64,000 nt of DNA from Clostridium isatidis (GTDB lineage: Bacteria; Bacillota; Clostridia; Clostridiales; Clostridiaceae), in contig NZ_CP016786.1 of assembly GCF_002285495.1 (NCBI RefSeq), forward strand, positions 2,616,501 through 2,680,500. The letters are read 5' to 3'. Both the position numbers and the translations under genes were made by a program. Each line of letters begins with the position of its first letter. Position 1 is the stretch's first letter. The notes under the pieces were generated by a model, which worked only from the letters and a program-made list of their open reading frames with translations, did no database searches and had not been told where the DNA came from. This document shows, in pieces, positions 52,944 through 63,139 of the stretch.

Positions 52944-55769
52944 TTATCTTAGGATTTTCTTAAGATATTTACCTGTATAAGACTGATCCACCTCAATTAT
53001 TTCTTCTGGAGTTCCAGTTGCAACTATAGTTCCACCCTTATCTCCGCCTTCTGGTCCTAAGTCTACTATATAATCAGCACATTTTATTATATCTAAATTA
53101 TGCTCTATAACTACTACTGTATTACCTGCATCTACTAATCTTTGAAGTATAGTTATTAATCTGTTTACATCATCTATATGAAGACCTGTTGATGGTTCAT
53201 CAAGAATGTAAAGAGTTTTTCCTGTACCTCTTTTTGATAATTCAGCAGCTAATTTTATTCTTTGAGCTTCTCCTCCCGATAACTGTGTCGAAGGCTGACC
53301 TAATCTTATATATCCAAGGCCTACATCATATAATGTTTCAAGCTTATTCTTTATTCTTGGTATATTTTCAAAGAATTCCAATGCTTCCTCTACTGTCATA
53401 TTTAAAACATCAGCAATATTTTTACCTTTATATTTTACTTCTAAAGTTTCTCTATTATATCTTTTTCCATTACATACTTCACAAGGAACATAAACATCAG
53501 ATAAAAATTGCATTTCAATTTTTATTATACCATCTCCAGAACAAGCTTCACATCTTCCTCCTTTTACATTAAAGCTAAATCTACCTTTACTATATCCTCT
53601 CATTTTAGCTTCAGTTGTTGTAGAGAATAAATCTCTTATTATATCAAACACTCCTGTATATGTAGCTGGGTTTGATCTTGGAGTTCTTCCTATAGGACTT
53701 TGATCTATATCTATTATTTTATCTATATTTTCATATCCTAATATCTCTTTATAATCTCCAACTGGATTTTTACTTTTATTTATTATCCTATTTAATCCCT
53801 TATAGAGAATTTCATTAACTAAAGTACTCTTTCCTGAACCAGAAACACCTGTAACTGTTGTTAAAGTTCCCAAAGGTATTGATACATTTATATTTTTTAA
53901 GTTGTTTTCCTTTGCTCCTTTGATTTTTATTAAATTACCATTTCCCTTTCTTCTTTCCTTTGGAGCTTCTACCTTTTTCTTCCCAGTTAAATATTGGCCT
54001 GTTATTGATTCTTCACAGTTCATTACATCTTCTAAAGTTCCTGCAACAACTACTTTGCCACCATGTTCTCCTGCTCTCGGGCCTATATCTACAATATAAT
54101 CTGCTGCTTTCATTGTATCTTCATCATGTTCAACAACTATAACTGTATTTCCTATATCTCTTAATTTCTTTAAAGTTGCTATAAGTTTATCGTTATCTCT
54201 TTGATGAAGTCCTATACTTGGTTCATCTAATATATACAATACTCCCATTAGAGCTGAACCTATTTGGGTTGCAAGTCTTATTCTTTGAGCTTCTCCCCCT
54301 GATAAGGTACCTGAACTTCTTGCTAAATCTAAATAATCTAAGCCAACATCCACCAAGAATGTAAGTCTATTTTTAATTTCTCTTACTATCTGTTCACTGA
54401 TTTTTTTGTCCTTTTCAGAAAATTCTATTGAATTTATATACTCAAGCTCCTCCTTAATCGAAAGAGTTGTAAATTCATAAATATTTTTATCACCTATTAA
54501 AACAGCTAAAGCTTCCTTATTTAATCTTGCACCCTTACATTTTGGGCAAGTATTATTTCCCATAAATTGCTCAATATATGCTTTCATATCATTAGAATTT
54601 GTCTCTATATATCTTCTCTTTAATGAATTTATTTCACCATCATATGCATAATTATATTGAGTTTTAACTCCATCTCTAATATATGTTACATTTAATTTCT
54701 TACCATTAGTTCCATATAAAATTAAATCTAATTCCTCTCTGCTTAACTCCTTAACAGGTTTATTTAAATCTATGTCATATTCATGACTTAAGGCTTGTAA
54801 AATTGCATAAGTCCAAGAGTCTTCTTTTAGTCTTCCTTCTCCCCAAGTTGCAATAGCACCTTCCATTATACTCAATTCTTTATTTGGGATTATTAAATCT
54901 TCATCTAGTTCCATTAATGACCCAAGTCCATCACAATGATCACATTTTCCATATGGGGCATTAAATGAAAACAGTCTAGGTTCTATTTCATCTATGCTCA
55001 TACCACATTCATGACAAGCAAACTTCTCACTAAAAGTTATATCTTCTCCTCCTATTATGTTTATAACTACTATACCATCAGCAAGTTTTAAAGCTGCTTC
55101 AACTGAATCTGTTAATCTTGCTTCTACACCTTCTTTAACAATTATTCTGTCAACTACAACTTCAATGTTATGTTTTTTATTCTTATCTAAATTTATTTCT
55201 TCTTCAGTTAAATCATAAATAGAACCATCAACCCTTACTCTTACATATCCGCTTCTCTTCATTTTATCAAGAACTTTCTCATGTTGGCCTTTTTTACCTC
55301 TAATTACTGGAGCTAATATTTGAATTTTGGTTCTTTCTTCAAAGTTCATGACTTTATCCACAATTTGATCTACAGTTTGTTGTTCAATTGGTATTTTACA
55401 TTTAGGACAATATGGCTTACCAACCCTTGCATATAGAAGTCTTAAGTAATCATATATTTCTGTTATAGTTCCAACAGTAGATCTTGGATTTTTGCTAGTA
55501 GTCTTTTGAGCAATAGATATTGCAGGGGATAATCCTTCTATATTTTCTACATCAGGCTTATCCATTTGCCCAAGGAACTGTCTTGCATATGAAGATAATG
55601 ACTCTACATACCTTCTCTGTCCTTCTGCATATAAAGTATCGAAAGCTAAAGAGGATTTTCCCGATCCAGATAAGCCAGTTAAAACAACTAATTTGTCTCT
55701 TGGAATTTCAAGTGATATATTTTTTAAATTATTTACTTTTGCTCCCTTTATTATTATTTTATCTTTCAT
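52944..55769 (-). CDS. uvrA: Excinuclease ABC subunit A
   Basis: 941 residues. Two ABC modules: Walker A GLSGSGKSS at about 31 and GVSGSGKST at about 640, signatures SGGEAQRIRLA and SGGEAQRIKLA, and three zinc motifs (CPKCKIP, CHECGMS/CDHCDG, CEACSGDG/CEVCNG). Finds damage and loads UvrB. Confidence 0.97.
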   Translation of the reverse strand: MKDKIIIKGAKVNNLKNISLEIPRDKLVVLTGLSGSGKSSLAFDTLYAEGQRRYVESLSSYARQFLGQMDKPDVENIEGLSPAISIAQKTTSKNPRSTVGTITEIYDYLRLLYARVGKPYCPKCKIPIEQQTVDQIVDKVMNFEERTKIQILAPVIRGKKGQHEKVLDKMKRSGYVRVRVDGSIYDLTEEEINLDKNKKHNIEVVVDRIIVKEGVEARLTDSVEAALKLADGIVVINIIGGEDITFSEKFACHECGMSIDEIEPRLFSFNAPYGKCDHCDGLGSLMELDEDLIIPNKELSIMEGAIATWGEGRLKEDSWTYAILQALSHEYDIDLNKPVKELSREELDLILYGTNGKKLNVTYIRDGVKTQYNYAYDGEINSLKRRYIETNSNDMKAYIEQFMGNNTCPKCKGARLNKEALAVLIGDKNIYEFTTLSIKEELEYINSIEFSEKDKKISEQIVREIKNRLTFLVDVGLDYLDLARSSGTLSGGEAQRIRLATQIGSALMGVLYILDEPSIGLHQRDNDKLIATLKKLRDIGNTVIVVEHDEDTMKAADYIVDIGPRAGEHGGKVVVAGTLEDVMNCEESITGQYLTGKKKVEAPKERRKGNGNLIKIKGAKENNLKNINVSIPLGTLTTVTGVSGSGKSTLVNEILYKGLNRIINKSKNPVGDYKEILGYENIDKIIDIDQSPIGRTPRSNPATYTGVFDIIRDLFSTTTEAKMRGYSKGRFSFNVKGGRCEACSGDGIIKIEMQFLSDVYVPCEVCNGKRYNRETLEVKYKGKNIADVLNMTVEEALEFFENIPRIKNKLETLYDVGLGYIRLGQPSTQLSGGEAQRIKLAAELSKRGTGKTLYILDEPSTGLHIDDVNRLITILQRLVDAGNTVVVIEHNLDIIKCADYIVDLGPEGGDKGGTIVATGTPEEIIEVDQSYTGKYLKKILR

Positions 55770-55935
55770 AAAATAAATCCCTTTCTGTTTATATTATATA
55801 TTTTTTTCTATATATAAATTTTTAAACTCGAACTAATGTTCCTAATTATATTCTAAATTTTATTATAATTATTGTCAATTAATATATCCTTGTCAATGTT
55901 TTTAATTTTCCAATTTATGTTTTTGCATTTAAAAA

Positions 55936-55957
55936 GAGAGCTCTTTTAAAGGCTCCC
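55936..55957 (-). terminator. Probable terminator of the GNAT gene
   Basis: Imperfect stem GGGAGCC / GAGCTCTC with T5 on the minus strand. Confidence 0.5.
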
Positions 55958-55970
55958 TATTTCTTAATTT

Positions 55971-56411
55971 TTATGGTATTCTCTTTTCCATATTAATATG
56001 TTTGACTGGTATAACTTCTGAGATAAATATTTTACCTGTAGTTCTATAACCATTCTTAAGATAAAATTCTCTAACACTCAATCTTGTTTCAAGAATTATC
56101 TTTTTATATCCTAATTCTCTAGCATAATTCTCCATAGCTCTTAAAATGGCAGAACCAGTTCCTTTTCCTTGATTTTTAGAATTAACAGCTAAGTATTTTA
56201 TTCTTATTTTTTTATTATCACTATGACTTAAAGTTCCAACTCCTAAGATGTCTTCCTCTTTAAATGCCCCAAAAATGACATCCTTATCTACTTCACTTCT
56301 TAAATCATCATCATAAATGCTGCGCCTCCAAGGTCTCCTAAGAACCTCATTTCTTAGAATTAAAGTTTTTTGATAATCATCAGTACCGTACCTGATAATT
56401 CTTACTTCCAT
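55971..56411 (-). CDS. GNAT-family N-acetyltransferase
   Basis: 146 residues. Acetyl-CoA loop KNQGKGTGSAIL with AMENYARELGYKKIILETR and FYLKNGYRTTG. Substrate unknown. AAGGAGGG precedes the ATG; a hairpin with a T-run ends about 20 nt before the start, so readthrough or attenuation may matter. Confidence 0.88.
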   Translation of the reverse strand: MEVRIIRYGTDDYQKTLILRNEVLRRPWRRSIYDDDLRSEVDKDVIFGAFKEEDILGVGTLSHSDNKKIRIKYLAVNSKNQGKGTGSAILRAMENYARELGYKKIILETRLSVREFYLKNGYRTTGKIFISEVIPVKHINMEKRIP

Positions 56412-56434
56412 GATTATAGCCCTCCTTAAATAAA

Positions 56435-56464
56435 AAAATTGATATAAATCCCCAAATCAATTTT
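56435..56464 (-). terminator. Terminator-like hairpin in the GNAT leader
   Basis: 9-bp stem AAAATTGAT with 12-nt loop; seven T on the minus strand, directly before the Shine-Dalgarno. Confidence 0.6.
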
Positions 56465-56541
56465 TATATTTAAATTAAATTTTATCATAAGAAACATTAC
56501 TATTCAATTATGGAAAAGTTTACAAAACAAATATAAAATTT

Positions 56542-56570
56542 AAGAGATTGATTTTTATAACCAATCTCTT
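56542..56570 (-). terminator. Terminator of uvrB
   Basis: 9-bp stem AAGAGATTG / CAATCTCTT just past the stop; weak T tail. Confidence 0.6.
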
Positions 56571-56577
56571 TTAATAT

Positions 56578-58554
56578 TTATTTACCTTTTAAATCATTAA
56601 TTAAATCACGTAATTCCGCTGCTCTTTCAAATTGTAGATTTTTAGCAGCCTCCATCATTTCTTCTGTATATTTCTTAATTAATTTCTTTTTGTCCTTAGA
56701 TGAAATTTCTACATTGCCTTCCTTAATAACTTCATAAATAGATGGTTCTTCTGCTGTTTTTGTTGCTTCTATTACATCTCGTATATCTTTAACAATAGTT
56801 TTAGGTATTATATTATGTTCTTCATTGTATTTAATCTGCTTCTCTCTTCTTCTTTTTGTTTCTTTTATAGCTTTATCCATAGACCTTGTTATTACATCAG
56901 CATACATTATAACTTTGCTTTCTGCATTTCTTGCAGCTCTACCAATTGTTTGTATAAGGGATGTTTCTGAACGTAGGAATCCTTCCTTATCTGCATCTAA
57001 TATTGCAACTAATGCAACTTCAGGAATATCTAATCCTTCTCTTAAAAGGTTAATTCCAACTAATACATCGAATTTTCCAAGTCTTAAATCTCTTATAATT
57101 TCCATTCTCTCTATAGTTTTTATATCTGAATGCATATAGGTAGTTTTTATACCTAAATCAGATAAGTATTTAGTTAAATCTTCTGCCATTTTCTTTGTTA
57201 ATGTAGTTATAAGCGTTCTATAACCCTTATCTATTGTTTTTCTTATTTCTCCATACAAATCATCTATTTGTCCTTCAACTGGCCTTATTTCTATTACTGG
57301 ATCTAATAAGCCTGTAGGCCTTATTACTTGTTCAGCCACATTTGTTGAATGGTCTAATTCATATTCTCCTGGTGTAGCACTTACATATATAACTTGATTT
57401 ATCTTCTTTTCAAATTCCTCAAACTTTAATGGCCTATTATCAAAAGCACAAGGAAGTCTAAAACCATAATCCACCAATGTAGTTTTTCTCGATCTATCTC
57501 CTGCATACATTGCTCTAGCCTGAGGTAAAGTGACATGACTTTCATCTATAAACATTAAATAATCATCAGGGAAGTAATCTAGTAAGGTTTGAGGCGGAGT
57601 TCCTGGTGCTCTTCCATCTAATATTCTTGAATAATTTTCTATTCCACTACAGTAACCCATTTCCCTAATCATTTCAATATCATAATTAGTTCTCTGTCTT
57701 AATCTTTGAGCCTCTAACAACTTTCCTTGACTATTTAATTCTCTTAACCTATCTTCAAGTTCATCTTCTATCTGCCTTATAGCTCTCTCTAATACCTCTT
57801 TTGAAGTAGCAAAGTGAGATGCTGGTGAAATAGCCACATGATTTCTTTCCCCTATTATGTTTCCTGTTACAACATCAAACTCTCTAATTCTTTCAATTTC
57901 ATCACCAAAAAACTCTACTCTTATTCCTTTGCTTGACGAATAGGATGGTATAATATCTAAAGAATCCCCTCTTACTCTAAAAGTACCTCTAGCAAACTCT
58001 ATATCATTTCTTTCATATTGTATCTCTATTAATTTTTTAATTACTTCATTTCTATCTTTTATCATTCCTGGTCTTAATGAAATTGTTAATTTTTTATACT
58101 CTTCTGGATTACCTAGTCCATATATACAGGAAATTGATGCAACTATTATTACATCTCTTCTTTCTAATAAGGCTGATGTAGCTGAATGTCTTAACTTATC
58201 TATTTCATCATTGATAGATGCATCTTTTTCTATAAAGGTATCTGTTTGCGGGACATATGCTTCTGGTTGATAATAATCATAATATGACACAAAGTATTCT
58301 ACTATATTGTTAGGGAAGAACTCCTTAAACTCTGAACATAACTGTGCAGCTAAGGTTTTATTATGAGCTAAAATTAATGTAGGTTTTTGAACTCTTTCAA
58401 TAATATTAGCCATAGTATAAGTTTTACCTGATCCAGTTACTCCAAGCAGTGTCTGACCCTTATCTCCTCTTTTTATTGATTCAACTAAGCTTTCTATAGC
58501 CTTTGGCTGATCACCTGTTGGTTTAAAATTTGATACTATCTTAAACTCCGGCAT
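56578..58554 (-). CDS. uvrB: Excinuclease ABC subunit B
   Basis: 658 residues. Walker A GVTGSGKTYTMA, beta-hairpin YYDYYQPEAY, DESH box, helicase motif V/VI (GINLLREGLDIPEV, QTIGRAARN) and C-terminal UVR domain for UvrC. GGAGG precedes the ATG. Confidence 0.97.
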   Translation of the reverse strand: MPEFKIVSNFKPTGDQPKAIESLVESIKRGDKGQTLLGVTGSGKTYTMANIIERVQKPTLILAHNKTLAAQLCSEFKEFFPNNIVEYFVSYYDYYQPEAYVPQTDTFIEKDASINDEIDKLRHSATSALLERRDVIIVASISCIYGLGNPEEYKKLTISLRPGMIKDRNEVIKKLIEIQYERNDIEFARGTFRVRGDSLDIIPSYSSSKGIRVEFFGDEIERIREFDVVTGNIIGERNHVAISPASHFATSKEVLERAIRQIEDELEDRLRELNSQGKLLEAQRLRQRTNYDIEMIREMGYCSGIENYSRILDGRAPGTPPQTLLDYFPDDYLMFIDESHVTLPQARAMYAGDRSRKTTLVDYGFRLPCAFDNRPLKFEEFEKKINQVIYVSATPGEYELDHSTNVAEQVIRPTGLLDPVIEIRPVEGQIDDLYGEIRKTIDKGYRTLITTLTKKMAEDLTKYLSDLGIKTTYMHSDIKTIERMEIIRDLRLGKFDVLVGINLLREGLDIPEVALVAILDADKEGFLRSETSLIQTIGRAARNAESKVIMYADVITRSMDKAIKETKRRREKQIKYNEEHNIIPKTIVKDIRDVIEATKTAEEPSIYEVIKEGNVEISSKDKKKLIKKYTEEMMEAAKNLQFERAAELRDLINDLKGK

Positions 58555-58626
58555 ATTTTCACCTCCATGTTTATAATAACTTTACATATATTCTATACTT
58601 AATAGAATATATATTCAACATTATAT

Positions 58627-58709
58627 ATAATAGCTCCTGCATCCTAGTGTTGTTCGTTTATTTGAGCGAATGCGAGTTTAACGAAAACACTTGATGCAGA
58701 AGCTATTAT
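58627..58709. repeat. 83-bp imperfect palindrome
   Basis: Outer arms ATAATAGCT.CTGCATC then AGTGTT.TTCGTT, about 33 bp each with few mismatches, around a GC-richer centre (GAGCGAATGCGAG). No T-run on either strand. Between uvrB and the MinJ-like gene; might be a small non-autonomous repeat. Confidence 0.7.
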
Positions 58710-58778
58710 GAATCTAGAACTTCTTGCACAGTTATTATCTCATGGAATATTGTCTATTTATTTTTTGTAGGTTACATC

Positions 58779-60047
58779 CTACTTCTTTTTTTTCATCTCT
58801 TCTAATACTTTTTTAAAGTTATTTTCTTCTACTTTATACATTTTATTATCTTGTACCATTTTAGGTACTAATAATATTCCTAACCTATTTTTCTCTGGAA
58901 TAATCTTTAAATCGACTATTTCCCCGGAAATTCTTATTACTTTTATAGATATCTCTCTTAATTCTTTCTTTATAACTTTAATAACATCAACTTCTGATTG
59001 AGCTTTCTCATTATTTACTTCTATTATTCTATCGCCTCTTCTTATACCATCTCTATAAAAATAAGAATATGGAGATACTTCTAAAACTGAAACACCACTA
59101 TCATCTGTATAGTATATGTATTTTCCCCTTTTTTCTAATTTCTCTTGTATCTTTAGCATAAATTCATGTCCAATTGGTGCAAAAGTAATAACTATAATTT
59201 GTCCAACAATTCCGTAAGCAGCTAATTGAGAAACCACTGATAATATTAATCCATATATTAAAATTCCAACTCCTGAATAAAGAGTTTTTTCCTTCTTTTT
59301 CTTTGTAAAAGTTATTGAATTATAACTTAAAACTCCGTAAAAAGGAATTGCAGAAATTATTGTACTAGCCAATATTAACATAGTTTCTTTATTGTTTAAT
59401 ATAGGCCACCAAGTTGGTGTTTCTACAGCTGTAGTCATTACACTTGAAGAATTCCCTGAAAAAATAATAAATATTGCAACAGGTAAAGCCCAAAATCTAT
59501 TATAAGCAAAACCACCTAATATTTTATTATCTTTATTTGTAAATACAGGAATCGCTCCCCTGCTTCCATCTACAATAACTAAAAATCCTTCTATTATATG
59601 CATTACACCAACAAAAGTCATTAAACTTAGTATATCAATATTTAAGTAAACTTCAGTATTAGTAACATCTGCAAAGATATTAGCTAAAATGCTTATAAGT
59701 CCTAATATAGAACTTGAATAAGAAAAGCACATATATTTTTTCTTAAAAAATAAAAGTACTATTGATATCAGAAAAATAAATTCTATTCCTGAATTTTCAT
59801 TAAACATAACTCCTAACAAAGCAAGAATTACACTTGCTACTGCTCCAGCTATTATTCCTAGTGATATCTGTGAAAGTGTAAGCTCTAGGGGAGAGTTTAT
59901 ACTTTCCCCTAAAGTTAATCTTTGCATCATAGATACTTTTTTATTTTTAAAATAAAATATTACACCTAAAATAACTAAAGTAATTATGTGAGCAGGCTCA
60001 ATTATGGCATAAGCTACAGCTCTTAAAGTATATAATATTAAGTCCAT
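58779..60047 (-). CDS. MinJ-like PDZ-domain membrane protein
   Basis: 422 residues. About eight membrane helices over 1-300, then a PDZ domain (VLEVSPYSYFYRDGIRRGDRIIEVNNEKA). In Bacillus subtilis the same neighbourhood (ftsE-ftsX-ctpB-minJ near uvrBA) encodes MinJ, which links DivIVA to MinCD, so this is probably its counterpart. Name rests on order and layout, not on strong sequence identity. Starts 9 nt after the protease gene stop. Confidence 0.8.
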   Translation of the reverse strand: MDLILYTLRAVAYAIIEPAHIITLVILGVIFYFKNKKVSMMQRLTLGESINSPLELTLSQISLGIIAGAVASVILALLGVMFNENSGIEFIFLISIVLLFFKKKYMCFSYSSSILGLISILANIFADVTNTEVYLNIDILSLMTFVGVMHIIEGFLVIVDGSRGAIPVFTNKDNKILGGFAYNRFWALPVAIFIIFSGNSSSVMTTAVETPTWWPILNNKETMLILASTIISAIPFYGVLSYNSITFTKKKKEKTLYSGVGILIYGLILSVVSQLAAYGIVGQIIVITFAPIGHEFMLKIQEKLEKRGKYIYYTDDSGVSVLEVSPYSYFYRDGIRRGDRIIEVNNEKAQSEVDVIKVIKKELREISIKVIRISGEIVDLKIIPEKNRLGILLVPKMVQDNKMYKVEENNFKKVLEEMKKKK

Positions 60048-60056
60048 CCGAGCCTC

Positions 60057-61313
60057 CTATTTCATTTTATCTTTTAATACTTCTAATGCTTTTAAGTATT
60101 GTGTATCTATACTTCTATTATATTCCATTTGCATAGTTTCTTTTGGTATAGAAACTTCTATATCTGGAGTTATTCCTATTTTGTGTATATTTTCTCCCTT
60201 TGGTGAATAATACTTTGATGTTGTCACTTTTAATCCTACAGTTCCACCTTCAAATTCTATTAGCTGTTGAACTATACCCTTACCAAAGCTTTTTTCCCCT
60301 ACTGTAGTAGCAACTCCATAATCCCTAAGAGCTCCTGTTACTACTTCTGAGGCTGAAGCACTTCCTCCATCTATTAATACAACTAAAGGCATTCCTATTG
60401 CATCTCCACCTACAGATTTTGATTCTACTTTATTATCATATTTATCAATTGTATAAGTGATAATTTTTCCTTTTTCTATAAATTGCGATGCAACTTCAAC
60501 TGCCTCATTTAAGAAACCTCCAGGATTTCCCCTTAAATCAAGTATAATTCCTTTCATGCCCTTATCTTTTAATTCTAAAATTTTATTTTTAAATTCATCA
60601 GCAACATCTTCATCAAAGGAAGTTATTTGAATATATCCTATATTATCCTCTACAATTTCACCTCTAACAGCTTCAACTTTTATTACATCTCTTTTAATTA
60701 CTATATCAAGAATTTCTGTTTCATTTCTTTGAACTTTTAGAGTTACATTAGTACCTTGTTCCCCTCTTATCATTGCAACTGTATTATCTAGAGTAGGATT
60801 CACTAATTCTTTACCATCTACTTCTATTATTACATCTCCTGACTGTAATCCTGCTGCTTCTGCTGGTGAACCTTCTATAGGAGCAATTACTGTTACCTTA
60901 TCTTCTTTAATTCCTAGGTGGGCTCCTATCCCAACAAATTCTCCTTCACTTTGCTCTATAAATTGCTTATATTCCTCAGCATTCATAAATACCGTATATG
61001 GATCATTAAGAGAATCTGTCATTCCTTTTATTGCAGCCTCCAGTAATTTTTCATCATCAATTTCTCCATCATATTTTGCTAACAGTGCATTTCTAACTTG
61101 AAACAACAGCTCATATTTCTGTACATCTTTTATATCACTTAAATCACTTGCTACATCCTCACTAACCTTTCCTATAGTTACTCCATTCATAGCAAGAATA
61201 TTACCTAAGTAAAATAAGAATATATTTGAAATTAAAAAAATAACGATTATTAATGTTATAATTATTGGTTTTTTTAAGCTTCGTTTTTGCACCTGATTAT
61301 TCTTATCCTCCAT
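60057..61313 (-). CDS. ctpA: C-terminal processing peptidase (S41)
   Basis: 418 residues. N-terminal membrane anchor (about 17-40), PDZ domain (EGSPAEAAGLQSGDVIIEVDG), S41 protease with Ser in DGGSASASEV and Lys in FGKGIVQ. Cleaves extracytoplasmic proteins; CtpB in Bacillus acts in sporulation signalling. Between ftsX and the MinJ-like gene. Confidence 0.93.
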   Translation of the reverse strand: MEDKNNQVQKRSLKKPIIITLIIVIFLISNIFLFYLGNILAMNGVTIGKVSEDVASDLSDIKDVQKYELLFQVRNALLAKYDGEIDDEKLLEAAIKGMTDSLNDPYTVFMNAEEYKQFIEQSEGEFVGIGAHLGIKEDKVTVIAPIEGSPAEAAGLQSGDVIIEVDGKELVNPTLDNTVAMIRGEQGTNVTLKVQRNETEILDIVIKRDVIKVEAVRGEIVEDNIGYIQITSFDEDVADEFKNKILELKDKGMKGIILDLRGNPGGFLNEAVEVASQFIEKGKIITYTIDKYDNKVESKSVGGDAIGMPLVVLIDGGSASASEVVTGALRDYGVATTVGEKSFGKGIVQQLIEFEGGTVGLKVTTSKYYSPKGENIHKIGITPDIEVSIPKETMQMEYNRSIDTQYLKALEVLKDKMK

Positions 61314-61443
61314 ATAAATACATACTTCCTTTCAAAAACATTATAAAAACAAATTATTTAATAATTAACCTTAAATATGTTTTAAGTGGAGAATTATCTC
61401 CACTTAATATTATATAATTTATTCTATCTTTTATTTCAATTTT

Positions 61444-62334
61444 TTATACATCTAAGAACTTCCTTAAGGCAAAGGCGCTTCCTACTGAACCAATAACAGC
61501 TCCACCTAATATAAATCCTAATCCTAAAGGTCCAAGTATAAAGCTTGGCGAAATTATATTTGCAATAAATACACTAGAAACTATGTAGTTATATACTCCT
61601 TTATATGCAAAGAATAATAAAAATACTGATAATATTGAGCCAATTAATCCAATTACTATTCCCTCTATAATAAAAGGCCATCTTATAAACCAATCTGTTG
61701 CCCCAACATATTTCATTATTCCAATTTCTCTTCTTCTAGAAAATACTGTTATTTTGGTAGTATTAGTTATTAAGAAAATTGATACTCCAATAAATACCAC
61801 AAAGAGCACCATTCCAATAACTCTTACAGCATTTACAAAAGAGCTAATACTTTCAATCATTTCTCTGGCATTAGTAATATCATCTACCCCTGCCATATCC
61901 TTTACTGCTGCTTCTATTGAATCTGCATATTCAGGTGCTTCTAATTTAACAATATATGAATTTTGTAAAGGATTTTTCTCTAAATCATATCCTTGTATTA
62001 ACCCTGGATTATCTTTAAAACTTTCTTTAAAATTTAAGAAAGCTTCTTCCTTAGTTTCATATATTACTTCCTCTACCCCTTCTTGCTCAGACAATTTTAT
62101 TTCTATTTCTCTCTGATCTACTAGCTTTATATCATCCTTTAAATATACCTTGATTTCTATCTTTGAAGCTACATCCTCTACCGCCCTGCTAAAATTCAAG
62201 CCTAGAAGAGCAAATGTACCAAATATAAAGAATGTTATAAGTACAGTTATAATAGCAGCTATACTTAATGTTCTATTTCTTTTTAGACTTTTAAAAGCAT
62301 CTATAAAAAAATACTTCATTGAATTAATCTTCAT
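61444..62334 (-). CDS. ftsX: Cell-division permease-like protein FtsX
   Basis: 296 residues. Four membrane helices: one near the N-terminus, then an extracellular loop of about 120 residues, then three. Motif FSRRREIGIMKYVGATDWFIRWPF before the third. With FtsE it controls wall hydrolases. Start overlaps the ftsE stop by 11 nt. Confidence 0.95.
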   Translation of the reverse strand: MKINSMKYFFIDAFKSLKRNRTLSIAAIITVLITFFIFGTFALLGLNFSRAVEDVASKIEIKVYLKDDIKLVDQREIEIKLSEQEGVEEVIYETKEEAFLNFKESFKDNPGLIQGYDLEKNPLQNSYIVKLEAPEYADSIEAAVKDMAGVDDITNAREMIESISSFVNAVRVIGMVLFVVFIGVSIFLITNTTKITVFSRRREIGIMKYVGATDWFIRWPFIIEGIVIGLIGSILSVFLLFFAYKGVYNYIVSSVFIANIISPSFILGPLGLGFILGGAVIGSVGSAFALRKFLDV

Positions 62335-63010
62335 TTTCGTACATCCCCCTTCTACTATCTCTTGTTATATATCCCTTTTCTATAGCTATAACCCTCTTTT
62401 TCATATGGTCAACTATATCTTTAGCATGGGTTGCCATAACAATAGTGGTTCCACCCCTATTGATATCTTCTAACAATTCCATTATTCCTTTTGCTGTTTC
62501 TGGGTCTAAGTTTCCTGTTGGCTCATCACAAATTAAAACTGAAGGATTATTTACTATTGCTCTTGCCAAAGCAACTCTTTGCTGCTCTCCTCCAGATAAT
62601 TCGTTAGGAAACATTTTATATTTATGTGATAATCCAACTAATGATAACACCATTGGAACTCTTTTTCTAATTTCTTTTGGGGATGCTTCTACAACTCTCA
62701 TAGCAAAAGCTACATTTTCATACACATTTAAAGTTGGAATAAGTCTAAAATCTTGAAAAACCATTCCAATCTTTCTTCTATAATATGGAATTTGCTTTCT
62801 AGTTATACTAGAAAGTTTAGTTCCTGCCACATATACTTCTCCAACAGTTGGATCTACTTCTTTTATTAACATCTTTATAAAAGTTGACTTACCTGAACCA
62901 GATGGTCCAACTAAAAAAACAAATTCTCCCGAATCAATACTTATATTAACGTCAGTTAAAGCCTTAACATTATTATCATATAACATTGATACGTTATCAA
63001 ACTTTATCAT
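62324..63010 (-). CDS. ftsE: Cell-division ATPase FtsE
   Basis: 228 residues. Walker A GPSGSGKST, Q-loop VFQDFRLIP, signature LSGGEQQRVALARA, Walker B VLICDEPTGNLD and H-loop ATHAKD. Drives FtsX. AGAGGTG precedes the ATG. Confidence 0.96.
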   Translation of the reverse strand: MIKFDNVSMLYDNNVKALTDVNISIDSGEFVFLVGPSGSGKSTFIKMLIKEVDPTVGEVYVAGTKLSSITRKQIPYYRRKIGMVFQDFRLIPTLNVYENVAFAMRVVEASPKEIRKRVPMVLSLVGLSHKYKMFPNELSGGEQQRVALARAIVNNPSVLICDEPTGNLDPETAKGIMELLEDINRGGTTIVMATHAKDIVDHMKKRVIAIEKGYITRDSRRGMYENED

Positions 63011-63139
63011 TATAAAACACCTCTCGCCTAGCTTATTAAATAGAATTTTAAGCTTATAGCGTTATTATAACATAATACAATGTTTTAAAAAAACTATTTT
63101 TCTTATTTTATAGACAATAAATGATTTTTTAATACTTTC

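Noticed and set aside
53189..53572. Plus-strand ORF opposite uvrA
   Set aside because: Leucine/phenylalanine-rich antisense of uvrA without a ribosome binding site; typical AT-rich shadow.
61384..61406. Hairpin after ftsX as a terminator
   Set aside because: The AGTGGAGA stem has no T-run on the minus strand, and ctpA follows closely.
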